Assembly (NCBI GenBank): GCA_025403435.1
Contig: CM046354.1
Coordinates: forward strand, 42,667,779 to 42,731,778
Source of the DNA: Artocarpus heterophyllus
Lineage: Eukaryota; Streptophyta; Magnoliopsida; Rosales; Moraceae
DNA length: 64,000 nucleotides
Direction: 5' to 3'
Position numbers and translations under genes: made by a program. Each line of letters opens with the position of its first letter. The stretch's first letter is position 1. Below are positions 48,175 to 58,898 of the stretch, in pieces. A model generated the notes under the pieces. That model worked only from the letters and a program-made list of their open reading frames with translations. It was not told the origin of the DNA and did not search any database.

Positions 48175-49793
48175 GACGGCGGTTGGCTCCGTTGAGGGCT
48201 GAGCTTGAGCCTACCCCCCCTAATTTGACCCTCCTGAGTCGATTAGTGGGGTCAATTTCACCCAATTTAGCCTCCATCTGCCCAATACAAAGATCAAAGT
48301 CGCGGCCAAAAGTGGAGATTCCGATCTCCTATCTCCGGCAGAGATACCGTGCAATTGAGGTGGGGGATTTGTTTCCCGACCTCCTCTGAGTGTTTTTGTG
48401 CCATCAATTTAGCACGAAAGCATCGGGGATGGAGAACCTGACTCTCCCACGACGGCGACGATGGGCCGAGATGGAACTCCAACCAGCAGCGGCTGGGCTG
48501 CGAAATTAGGCGAGGGGTTTCACTCCCCGTCACCGTCTGAGTCGAACGGTGGCGGCAGTGTTCCTCACCACCGTCGTGAGCGGTGGTTCCGTGTGGTGAC
48601 GACACGGTGAAGACAGGCAGCTCCGGCGAAGCTTTTCCAGCCAAAATTGAGCTGGAAAATTGGTACCATCCTGTTCCTCTCCTCACGCTGAGTCCATAGA
48701 CACCAAGATCACGTCGATTGGTGGTCGGACGGTGGAGAAATGACGTCGGGAAGAAATGGGTTTCACCGCCACTTTGGGCGGCGAGTGTGGCCTCCTCCGA
48801 CGGCGTTTTGGGCGGCACAACACCTCGTTGGACTTAGCTCATCGAGAGCTTCCCACTGGTGCGGGAGTTGTCAAAAAATAACGCCAGAATCTCAAACGAG
48901 ATTGAGGAGAGAGAGAGAATTCTAGAGAGAGAAAGTAGAGAGAGAGAGACCCAAATTTTGAGAGATTTTTCTGATTTTTTCCTTTTTTTTTCTTTTCTTT
49001 TATAAAAGTATAAAAAGAAATTGTGGTCCACACAATTCAATTCTTATACTGCATTGCTCTAATACTGTATAATTTCCTATAATATTATACAGTATTTTCC
49101 TTTAATTGTACTTTTTGTCTTAAATAATCATCAACTTAATGCATTAAAAATCTCAGGTGTTACAACTTGTCCTTAAGCCGATTATGGATGATCATATGGG
49201 GATATGATACACTATGATATGTCATAGAGACTTGGCTACACGAGCTTCGTAATTCTATAAAGTTTGAGAGTGCCGCTCCAAGCTTTTAGTAGAGTAGCGT
49301 TGGAGTTGATAATTATGAAATGTATATCTGGGATATTGGGTTTCATAATTATCATGAGCTTGAACTTTATAGGTCCATTTTGGTCCCCTTTGCTAGCACA
49401 CAAAATCCTGTAACGACACGGCGTGCTTTTCCAATAATTGGTGACTTATGTCAGATTTATCAAATTGGTTTAAAATTTGTAAGAATCAAATAATTCATGT
49501 CTGTTTATCAGTTGAATTAATTTTGTAAGAAATTAGTTCAAGATAAACTTGTTGAATTATTGCGATCAGATAATTCTTGTCTGTTTGTCGGTTGTTTTAA
49601 TTTTGGACAAAATTAGAACAAGATAAACTTGTAGAATTATTGTGAATTGATTTATTTTCTTAGAGATTATCTTGATAAAGTTTGTTTTGATCAGATAACT
49701 TCTCTATTGGGTTATTTCAATCAAAACTGAGACTTTATCCCTTAGAATCTCAGGTAGAAAATAAAAGATTCGCGGAGATTTTTTCTCGGGAGT

Positions 49794-49869
49794 TCGGCCT
49801 GCCGGATGACGTGTTTGGCCTACCGAACTGGCCTGTTCGGCCTGTTGATCAGAATGTTCAGCCTGCAGA
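49794..49869 (-). repeat. Promoter-proximal dyads in C3 LTR
   Basis: Units start at 49794, 49815, 49837 and 49858 (steps 21, 22, 21). The last starts 130 bp before the TATA box. Confidence 0.88.
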
Positions 49870-49987
49870 TCAGCGGAGATAAGATTACGCATTTTCACGC
49901 GGATCTTATCAGATATTGATCCGAACTTGATTCTATTTCGAGTTTTTGATACCTAATATGATATGGACTGACCCCAGGACCAATAGA

Positions 49988-49995
49988 TATATAAA
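49988..49995 (+). promoter_or_regulatory. TATA box in C3 LTR
   Basis: TATATAAA followed by TGGAGTGAGTCAC, the same context as in the C4 and C2 LTRs. Confidence 0.75.
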
Positions 49996-50402
49996 TGGAG
50001 TGAGTCACATAATTCACTCAGATCAATAGAGATCAATTTGAGAGATTAAGAGTGATACTCTTCTAGTGAGCATCTAAAAAAAGACTCCCTGAGAGCTTTT
50101 GTTCACAAATCACGAGCACTAGCTTTGGGTTCTCTCTATTGGCTGGAAGGAGAGTCACCGGTGGAAGAGCTGCACGTGTGAGCCCACACTCACTCCGGTT
50201 GTGGATAGAGAATAGCAAAGAAGACCAGTTGGTTGAGGCTCTTCTGGAACGTTACTTCTCTACACAGGTTACGGAGGTTCTTCAGCACACTGAGGTTAGT
50301 AAGATCTGTCTAATTTATACATATAACATGTCAAACTTGTGTTTTGGAAATTACTCTGATGAAAAATTTTTAAAATTCTGCTGCGCACTTTGTTTCCAAC
50401 AA

Positions 50403-50415
50403 TTGGTATCAGAGA
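50403..50415 (+). other. Primer binding site of copia C3
   Basis: TTGGTATCAGAGA just after the LTR end at 50401, complementary to initiator tRNA-Met. Confidence 0.85.
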
Positions 50416-50915
50416 CAAGGTTTTTACATAAATTTGCAAGTTTGTGATCATGTTATATGCATAAATTTTGTGATCTTAATCTCTCCTATGCTTGAATTGA
50501 ATTTTATAGAGAGATGGCACTCTAGGTTTCTATATAATATATATGTTGTCATGGATTATGTGGTGAATGTTTATTAATTAATTATGGTTGATTAAATCAT
50601 TGTTTAATTATTTATTAATTAATTAATACCGATTATGGTTCCTTAGATGTTGGAATGTGTATCTAGGTTTTTCATGTAATTAGATGGCGGACTATCATCT
50701 CCATCTAGGAATTGTTATTTAATTTTTAATTTGTAAGAATTTTGTAATTAAATAATTATTCGAAGAAGACGGATCGAGAAGTCGGATCTAGAAGATTGAT
50801 GATGGCGCCTCCAGGTATTTCCTGAGTCTCTAATTTTATGTTTTTGAATTGTTGAAAATAAAATTGATGAATTGCATTAAAATTGTATTTTCTGGATTGA
50901 GGGTTTTCTGCTCAG

Positions 50916-51096
50916 TCGGCATGCCGAACCTCACAATTCGGTAGGCCAAAGGTCATAGATTGGCAGGCCAAACATGTGGTCCGGTAGGCTGACAATGGGG
51001 CAGAAATTTTGGTGCTCTACCGGCAGGCCGAACCTTCATGTTCGACAGGCCGAACCTTCATTATTGGCAGGCCGATCACCCAGACCGGCTTGCCGA
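50916..51096 (+). repeat. Phased dyad array in C3 leader (8 units)
   Basis: Starts at 50916, 50938, 50960, 50981, then a 39-bp step to 51020, 51042, 51064 and 51085. The array has the same 39-bp break as C2, on the opposite strand because the element is inverted. The rest of the leader (50416-52064) has no gene. Confidence 0.92.
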
Positions 51097-52064
51097 CCGA
51101 GAGCTGCCAGGTGTCCAGAAAAGGTACAATTTTTCAGGTGCAGTTTTAATTTTATTTTTGGGACGATTTTGAGAAACATTAAATTTGGATATGACCAGAA
51201 ATATCAAGTATTCGATTCATACGGGATTGAAGACTTGAAGATGGATATTACATGAAGAAGGATACAGCTTGAGGATTCAAGGATGAAGAATCGAAAAATG
51301 TCTCGATTATTCTCTTGTAATCTTATTTTTCTATTCTCTAGGGTGGAACCATAATATTACGGTTATTGTTATTTTGCTTGTAGCTTTGCTTGATTGCTTT
51401 GCTTGTCTGCATTATAATATAATTTACCATGTATATTGATAATATGTCATATAGAATAGGGAGTGCCGCTCATATTAAAATTGTTCATGCAAAATTTTTA
51501 AACAAAACCTTGACTTCAAAAGATTGAGTGGGAGAAGGTTTTCGAAGAGAGGACCTAAGGCCTCCATCGTTGGTCCATAGGAAGAACATGGTGGCCCCGA
51601 CCCCTAGGAAGGGATTTCTATCATGTACCAGATTGGATCTCTGAAAGGATAAGGTATTTTAGTATGATTTATGGTTGCACACCCCTAGGTGGTGATTATA
51701 AATCATGGATAAAATATTGAAACGATGGTTATACACTCACGTTAATTTTATTATTAACCTCCCCTAGGAGCTCTGTTAATAAAATTAATGGCCAAAGAAA
51801 CGATTATTAGTATATGCTGGATCATACGGGTCCTGGATGGCATATATTAATCAGGAGGGGATCCGTGTTCCTGATTGAATTTGGCATGACTCCCCTAGGA
51901 GCTTGTTAAATTATGAGCTGGGAATTATCATTGTAAGGTTGTGATATTTTCAAGGTTTTGACACATAAACACATTTGTATGATTTTACATGATTGTGTTA
52001 TCTTACTAAATTATTATATATGTCTGCTTATGTTTGGTATATGATTCTTTATTGTAGATTGAAA

Positions 52065-53322
52065 ATGTCTAAAAACGCTTTATCATTGATACTTGACAAA
52101 AACCAATTAACCGGTGAGAACTATAACGATTGGAAATGGAACCTGGACATCATCCTTTCCTTTGAGAAACTGAAATATGTTCTGACAACTCCTTATCCTC
52201 CCGAGCCTACGGGAGACTCAAGTAATGAGCAATTCCAAGCGTATGACAGTTGGAAAGATGCTAATGATCAGGCCCGCTGCTATGTTATGGCTAGCATGAA
52301 CAATGTGCTGTAGGCTCAACATCAGGATTATGAGACTGCGAAGCAGATCTTGGATAATCTTGAGGACATGTTTGGAGGCCAGGCCATAACAAAGCGGTAA
52401 GGGGCACTTCAGAAACTCTTAAACTGTAGACAGAGATCGGGGACATCTGTAAAGGAGCACATGATGTTGGTCATGAGTTACCTCGCTGAGGCTCAAACCA
52501 ATGGAGCCGACATCAATGCTGAAACTCAGATGACTATGGTCTTTGAGACTCTGTCTAAGGAATTTATTCTGTTTAGAGCTACTTTTAATTTAAGTAATAG
52601 ACAAGAGATGACCTTGACAGAACTGATGAAACAGTTACAGGAGTTTGAACTGCTGATCAGGGAGTCTCTTGCTGGTGGTGAGGCCAATGTGGTAGCTGCT
52701 TCTGGTTCCAATCCTAACTCTGGGAATGGAGAGAAGCAACGGGCCAAGAGTGGGAAGTCTTCTATTCCTGCTGCTACCAAGAGCAAGAAAAAGAAGAAGA
52801 AGAACCCAAAGAAGCTTAAGTGCTTCTTCTGTGGTAAGGTCGGGCATATAAAGAAGCATTGCAAGGACTTCCTTTCCAAGGGAGGTAGGTGTGATCTTCT
52901 ATATTTAGAAACTTGTTTGGTTGAGGAATCTAGTGACATCTGGGTCATAGATTCCGGTGCAACTAATCATGTTTGTGTTTCTCTGCAAGGATTCAAAGAA
53001 ACGAGAAGTCTACTTCGTGAAGACTTAACACTTCGGATGGGCGATGGATCCTTAGTCTCAGCGGAAGCAGTGGGAGATGTCCATCTTTATTTTGATAATT
53101 ATAGGAATTTAATTTTACGAGATTGTTTTTATGTTCCTAAATTTAAAAGGAATTTAATTTCTGTATCTTCTTTATTTAAAGACTCCTACTTGGTATCTTT
53201 TAATGAAAAAGTGGTGATTCGTAAAAATAAATCTTTTATCTGTTCTGGATGGATGCAAAATAATCTATATTTTATCAAACCTAAGATGGACTTATTGCTT
53301 AATGCTGAGATAAATGATAATA
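52065..53322 (+). pseudogene. Copia C3 gag-protease, broken at inversion point
   Basis: Starts at ATG 52065 (MSKNALSLILDKNQL). TAG near 52311 and TAA near 52397 replace Gln codons present in other copies. From 52461 the frame is open: VKEHMMLVMSYLAEAQ, a Lys-rich linker, zinc knuckle CFFCGKVGHIKKHC near 52820, and protease IDSGATNHVCVS near 52950 with the catalytic DSG intact. It stops making sense at NAEINDNN (53322), where relatives continue DSKRLKTSHSNK. Those missing residues begin copia C1 on the other side of the window. Confidence 0.92.
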
Positions 53323-53358
53323 ATTGAGATATGTAATAGAAGTAAGATATTAACATAC

Positions 53359-53760
53359 CAATGATTGCTTAATCTCTCTATATCTGATTTGGCCAACCAT
53401 AGAGTAGTATTCAATTTTTGCTCTTACTTTTCTTGCATTTGATGATAGCAGTTGGAATTTGGCAAAACATCAATACCTCACAAAAACTTCCCAATCATCA
53501 TCGTTTATGGATGGGTAGTAGGGTACTACCATTGAAGGTCGTTTATAAACATTTTCATCCTCCTCTGAAATGGAAAGGTATGGCTGTATACAGGTAACAT
53601 AGAGGTCAGATCTAAACCCCTTTGCTAATTCGCCACAAAATTTTAAAGTCTTTTTCCTATAACAATCCTCGACTCTGAAGGCTTCGTAGATCTCTTTTGA
53701 AATCATATCTTTTACTGTTCCCAATCCTTAGACCCCCAATCTTTTATCCATATAAGAGTG
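53359..53760 (-). pseudogene. Transposase_24-like (CACTA) N-terminal exon
   Basis: The open part is GTVKDMISKEIYEAFRVEDC, RPSMVVPYYPSINDDDWEVF and VRY, then a TGA at 53470. After it the same frame continues SSNARKVRAKIEYYSMVGQ and RYREIKQSL, ending at a GTATGT donor (53358). The pattern of PxxxDWExFV, then N...NRAK...YxHxxG, is that of plant Transposase_24 (Ptta/En/Spm) proteins. The exon ends in phase 0, matching the phase-0 exon at 2703 on the plus strand. The start codon is unclear. It is dead because of the TGA. Confidence 0.6.
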
Positions 53761-54349
53761 TGTTCTTGACTAAGGGCTCTGATCTAACTACTTAATTCAT
53801 GGCCGGGTGCAACTTTCGGCTGGCCTTTCGAATCAAATGTTACTTCTATTCTCAAACCTTTCTTTTTCATCCGATGAACTTTTTTTATCAATGAGCTCTT
53901 CACTCAAAGTCTATTTTTGGATCGAATTTGGTTTGCCTTCGTAGCTTACTCTGTTATTTTCCCTTGCTAGGTTGAGATGAAGCTGGAATGCACTCTTTGT
54001 ACTCCTCCTCATACTAGTCACTATCGATCTTGCTAGACATTGTACTAATATTAAATTGCAATCTTACAGTAAAAAATTGGCATATTATAAATTCAAATAT
54101 TAAAAATCACATATTATAAATTCACATCTTATAAATTAACATATTGTAAATTAACATATTATAATTTCACATATTCACAATTTTATAATTTCAATTACAC
54201 AATTTCACATATTCACATAATTTCACATATTACACATATTCACATTTTCAATTACACATATTCACAATTTTACAATTTCAATTACACAATTTCACATATT
54301 CACATAATTTCACATATTACTCATATTCACAATTTCACATAAATTAATG

Positions 54350-54770
54350 AAAATTGGGGACAAGGTGGGGGCGTGGTGGGGGCGGGTGGTGAGGTGGGGT
54401 CAGGTAGGGGCCAAGAGGGTCGAGGGTGGGGGCAGGGTAGGGGCGTGGTAGGGACAGGGGGTGGAGGGGGTAGGGTTGGGGTTGGGGTTGGTGTGGAGGG
54501 GGCATAGGGGCAGGGTGGGGTGAAGGGGTGGAAGAGGGGTGGGCTGGGGTGGGTGGAGGAGGGTGTGGGGGCATGGTGCAGTGGGTTCGGGTTGGGGGCA
54601 GGTGGAGGAGGGCATGGGGGCAGGGTGGGGTGGGGGGCAAGGGTGGGGCAAATGGAGGGGGAGGCACAGGTCATGGCTAGTGTGGGCAAAGGGGGCAAGG
54701 GGAGGGGGAAATGGCAAAGGGGAAGAGGGAAATGGCAGAGGGGGGCAAGGGGGAGGGGCAAGAAGAGAGA
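54350..54770 (+). repeat. G-rich low-complexity tract (C-rich on coding strand of D)
   Basis: Runs of GGGG and GGGGG spaced by a few bases (GGGGGCGTGGTGGGGGCGGG type) over about 400 bp. On the minus strand it is open as a Pro-rich frame (54941-54327), but the composition explains this. The AT-rich neighbour at 54060-54345 has repeated TTCACATATTCACA units. Confidence 0.8.
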
Positions 54771-54964
54771 GAAAAGACGGGACTTACCGATAGGAGGCGA
54801 CGATGGCGAAGGCGACGGCAGCGGAGGTGACAATAACGGAGGCTTTCGACAGCGAGAGTAGCATCCGACGGCAGGGGAGATCAAGTGTGAGAGAAAGAGT
54901 TTGATCAAGTTTGAAAATGGCAGGGGGTGTGATTTTTTCAAAAAAATTTAAAGTCCTAAAATGA

Positions 54965-55205
54965 CATTACACAACGGTTTTTGTAGGAAACTATTGTGTA
55001 AGGTCAAACATTACACGACGGTAAAAACTGTCATGTAATGCTTGAACTTACACGACAGTTTTTAAGGAAATCGTCATGTAAGGTAAGCTTACATGACATT
55101 TTTAAGGAGACCGTCGTGTAAGCTTATTTTAAGGAAACCATCATGTAAGGTACTTTTGGTTACATAATTTTGCATGACGGTTTCTCTAGAAAACATCATG
55201 GAATA
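54965..55205 (-). repeat. CACTA D 5' subterminal inverted repeats
   Basis: Repeated TTACACGACGGTTTT / AAACCGTCGTGTAA units in both orientations (about ten in 240 bp), the same family as 3400-3731. Confidence 0.7.
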
Positions 55206-56644
55206 TCCTTTTTGTTAGACATGTATGCCCTAAGGAGTAAAAATGTAATATGTTTTTGGAGACATTTTTTATCAATAAAGAATTTATTCATATCAAATCT
55301 TGTCCTCTTTAAGTTCATATTTGTTGAATGTATGTTAACCAAACAGTAGTCTGAGACTATCGGTCTAAACCTTAAGAATTGGGCATATGATGGGATGATT
55401 ATGCGGAAGACACGATTCTTAAGGTGATGGTCTAAAACATATGATCCGCAATCGAGGGAATAAAGTTGGGCACTTTATTCATGTAAAGATTGTTATGTTG
55501 TCTATATCCCTTATGGGAGATGGTTTGTCTTAACCATCAGAGTTGGACTCTGTGGATAGAAACATTGGCACGTTGTCATAGTGACGATGTGTTGGATCGG
55601 GACATAAAGTGAATTGATTTGGATTAATAATTCTGTATTGGCAAATCGATTCACTTTAGACAGTCATTTGTATTGTATCTTAATCTTGAGATGAATAGTG
55701 GGCCCGTTATCTCGACTTGTGTCTTTTGATGTACCAAAGGGTGGCACCCACATCTCAATAGTGGTATGCATGCCGGTACGTTGGAGGCATGACTCTTGAT
55801 AGCGTAGACTTGTTATTCATAGATATGGAATCCATAGCTCCTCTTTAGGAGTAATGATATCCTCTTATATGCGTTGTCCTGTAATTGGAAAACTGGAGCG
55901 CTCAACCATTTGGATACATAGGTGTAACCGAATAGTATACTATCTTTGGATGGTAAGTTTTCTAATGGTGAGACAATGGAACGTAAGATAAAAATAATCG
56001 GGAAGGTAAGATAGAACTTGTCCTTAAGTCGATTATGGATGATCATATGGGGATACAATACACTATGATATGTCATGGAGACTTAGCTACACGAGCTTCG
56101 TAATTCTATAAAGTTCGAGAGTGCAACTCCAAGCTTTTAGTGGAGTAGCGTTGGAGTTGATAATTGTGAAATGTATATCTGGGATATTGGGTTTCATAAT
56201 TATCATGAGCTTGAACTTTATAGATCCATTTTGGTCCCCTTTGCTAGCTCACAAAATCCTGTAACGACACGGCGTGCTTTTTCAATAATTGGTGACTTAT
56301 GTCGGATTTATCAGATTGGTTTAAAATTTCTAAGAATCAAATAATTCATGTCTGTTTATTGATTGAATTAATTTTGTAATAAAATTAATTTAAGATAAAC
56401 TTATTGAATTATTGAGATCAAATAATTCTTGTCTGTTTATCGGTTGATTTAATTTTGGATAAATTAGATCAAGATAAACTTGTAGAATTATTGTGAATTG
56501 ATTTATTTTCTTAGAGATTATCTTGATAAAGTTTGTTTTGATCAGATAACTTCTCTATTGGGTTATTTGAATCAAAATTGAGACTTTATCCTTTAGAATC
56601 TCAGGTGGAAAATAAAAGATTCGCGAAGATTTTTTCTTGGGAGT

Positions 56645-56720
56645 TAGGCCTGTCGAATGACGTGTTTGGCCTGTCGATGGGGCCTGTTCGGTCTGCCGAT
56701 CAGGCTGTTCAGCCTGCCAA
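56645..56720 (-). repeat. Promoter-proximal dyads in C4 LTR
   Basis: Four units with steps 21, 22, 21, identical in spacing to C3. The last starts 131 bp before TATATAAA. Confidence 0.88.
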
Positions 56721-56839
56721 TCAGCGAGAGATAAGATTACGCGTTTTCATGCGGATCTTATCAGATATTGATCCAGACTTGATTCTGTTTTGAGTTTTTG
56801 AGACCTAATCTAATAAAGACTGACCCTTGGACCAATGAC

Positions 56840-56847
56840 TATATAAA
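56840..56847 (+). promoter_or_regulatory. TATA box in C4 LTR
   Basis: TATATAAA followed by GGGAGTGAGTCTC. Transcription would be expected to begin about 30 bp downstream, setting the U3/R border. Confidence 0.78.
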
Positions 56848-57239
56848 GGGAGTGAGTCTCAGGATTTACTCAGATCAATTGAGAGATTAAGAGTGATACT
56901 CTTCTAGTGAGCATCTGAAAACTCCCTGAGAGCTTTTGTTCACAAATTACGAACACTAGCTTTGGGTTCTCTCTATTGGTTGGAAGGAGAGTCACCGGTG
57001 GAAGAGCTGTACGTGTGAGCCCACACTCACTCCGGTTGTGGATAAAGAATAGCAAAGAAGACCAGTTGGTTGAGGCTCTTCTAAAACGTTACTTCTCTAC
57101 ACAGGTTGTGGAGGTTCTTCGGCACACAAAGGTTAGTAAGATTTGTTTAATTTATACATATAGCATGTCAAACTTGTGTTTTGGAAATTACTCTGATGAA
57201 AAATTTTAAAATTTTCGCTGTGCATTGTCTTTCTAACAA

Positions 57240-57257
57240 TTGGTATCAGAGCCATTG
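57240..57257 (+). other. Primer binding site of copia C4
   Basis: TTGGTATCAGAGCCATTG next to the LTR end, a near-exact match to the initiator tRNA-Met complement. Confidence 0.9.
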
Positions 57258-57749
57258 TTTTTATATAAATTTATGAGTTTGTGATCATGTTATATGCATA
57301 AATTTTGTGATCTTAATCTCTCCTATGCTTGAATTGAATTTAATAGAGAGTTGGCACTCTAGGTTTCTATAAATTATATGTTGTCATGTATTATATGGTG
57401 AATGATTATTAATTAATTATGGTTGATTAAATCATTGTTTAATTATTTATTAATTAATTAATACTGGTTATGGTTCCTTAGAGGTTAGAATATATATCTA
57501 AGTTTTTCATGTAAATAGATGGCGGACTATCATCTCCGTCTAGGAATTGTTATTTAATTTTAAATTTGTAAGAATTTTGTAATTAAATGATTATTCGGAG
57601 AAGACGGAACGAGAAGTCGTATCTTAAAGATTGATGATGGCGCACCCAGGTATTTCCTGAGTCTCTAATTTTATGTTTTTGAATTGTTGAAAATAAAATT
57701 AATGAATTGCATTAAAATTGTATTTCTAGAATAAGGGATTGCTGCTCGG

Positions 57750-57942
57750 TCGGCATGCCGAACGTTACGGTTCGGCAGGCCGATGGTCACAGATCGACAG
57801 GCCGGACGTGTGGTCCGACAGTGGGGCAGAAATTGGCAGGCTCTGCCAGCAGGCCGAACTTTCAGTTCGGCAGGCTGATGTATCAGATCGGCAGGCCGAT
57901 GAAACATGATTGGCAGGCTGATCACCCAGATTGACCTGCCGA
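57750..57942 (+). repeat. Phased dyad array in C4 leader
   Basis: Units start at 57750, 57772, 57794, 57815, 57833, 57846, 57867, 57888, 57910 and 57931. Steps are mostly 21-22, with one shortened region around 57815-57846. Several are exact TCGGCAGGCCGA. Confidence 0.9.
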
Positions 57943-58898
57943 TCGAGAGCTGAAAAATTTCCAAAAAAGATGCAATTTTTTTGGTGCAGTTTTAATTTTA
58001 TTTTTGAGACGATTCTAAGAAACATTAAATTTGGATATGACCGGAAATATGAAGTATTTGATTCATATGAGATTGAGGACTTGAAGATGGGTATTAGATG
58101 AAGAAGGATACAGCTTGAGGATTCAAGGATAAAGAATCGATAAATGTCTCGATCATTCTCTTGTAATCATAGTTTTCTATTCTCTAGGGTGGAACCATAA
58201 TATTGCGATTATTATTATTTTGCTTGTAGCTTTGCTTGTCTGTATTATAATATGATTTACCATGTATATTGATAACATGTCATATAGAATAGGGAGTGCT
58301 GCTCATATTAAAATTGTTCATGCATAATTTTAAAATAAAACCTTGATTTCAAAAGATTGAGTGGGAGAAGGTTTTGGAAGAGAGGACCTAAGGCCTCCAT
58401 CGTTGGTCCATAGGAAGAACATGGTGGTCCCGACCCCTAGAAAAGGGATTTCTATCATGTACCAGATTGGATCTCTGAAAGGATAAGGTATTTTAGTATG
58501 ATTTATGGTTGCACACCCCTAGGTGGTGATTATAAATCATGGATAAAATATTGAAACCGTGGTTATACACTCACGTTAATTTTATTATTAACCTCCCCTA
58601 GGAGCTCTGTTAATAAAAGTAATGGCCAAAGAAACGATTATTAGTATATGCTGGATCATGCGGTTCCTGGATAGCATATATTAATCCGAAGGGGATCCGT
58701 GTTCCTAATTGAATTTGGCATGACTCCCCTAGGAGCTTGTTGAATTCTAAGTTGGGAATTATCATTGTAAGGTTGTGATATTTTCAAGGTTTTCACACAT
58801 AAACGCATTTGTATGAAATTACATGATTGTGTTATCTTACTAAATTATTATATATGTTTGCTTATATTTGGTATATGATTCTTTATTGTAGATCGAAA

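Larger units (their letters stand above)
45529..49164 (-). mobile_element. Solo LTR (gypsy type, 3.6 kb) inside C3 LTR
   Basis: Starts TGTGATGACC and ends GGTGTTACA, flanked by ACTTG at 45524-45528 and 49165-49169, a perfect 5-bp duplication. It contains no protein-coding frame, so it is a solo LTR left by LTR recombination. Minus orientation is inferred because that strand begins TGTAACACC, as the B and G LTRs do. A CT-rich zone (48900-48950) lies downstream of a TATA-like TTTTATAAAAG near 49000 in that orientation. The internal CTTCCGCTATG string is shared with the B LTR, hinting at a related chromovirus. It lacks the GGCAGGCC dyads but has other repeat arrays. Confidence 0.85.
44713..50401 (+). 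repeat. 5' LTR of copia C3 (interrupted)
   Basis: About 2.05 kb of LTR once the insertion and its 5-bp duplication are removed. Terminal repeats are TGTTAGAC and TCCAACA. CAATAAAG near the start is a possible polyadenylation signal. Dyads start at 49794, 49815, 49837 and 49858; TATATAAA is at 49988-49995. Confidence 0.9.
44713..53322 (+). mobile_element. Ty1/copia C3, 5' half (LTR, leader, gag, protease)
   Basis: A plus-strand element starting TGTTAGACATGTATACC at 44713 inside the LTR of C2. Its 5' LTR runs to 50401 and is split by a solo LTR (45529-49164). Primer site, leader, gag and protease follow. It ends at GATAATAA (53322) in the coding sequence, next to a CACTA intron. The missing second half corresponds exactly to C1 at the left end of the window. 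Confidence 0.9.
53323..55212 (-). mobile_element. CACTA element D, 5' half
   Basis: Read on the minus strand from 55212: subterminal repeats, a G/C-skewed stretch, AT-rich DNA, a Transposase_24-like exon, a GTATGT donor and part of an intron that ends at copia C3. The right end is cut by the LTR of copia C4 at 55213, so the 5' terminus is not seen. The partner half is 2676-3731. Confidence 0.65.
55213..57238 (+). repeat. 5' LTR of copia C4
   Basis: An uninterrupted LTR of 2,026 bp, TGTTAGACATG...TTTCTAACA with terminal inverted repeat TGTTAGA/TCTAACA. It is the best reference LTR for this family in the window. Dyads start at 56645, 56666, 56688 and 56709; the TATA box is at 56840. Confidence 0.95.

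Noticed and set aside
48026..48925. GC-richer part of the solo LTR with several overlapping frames up to 174 residues
   Set aside because: The frames overlap on both strands with no recognisable domain, inside an LTR bounded by a perfect target duplication. Base composition explains them.
54327..54941. 204-residue Pro-rich frame on the minus strand (and mirror Gly-rich frames on plus)
   Set aside because: All six frames are open in this G-skewed tract because of composition; there is no domain and no conserved start. Not called as a gene.
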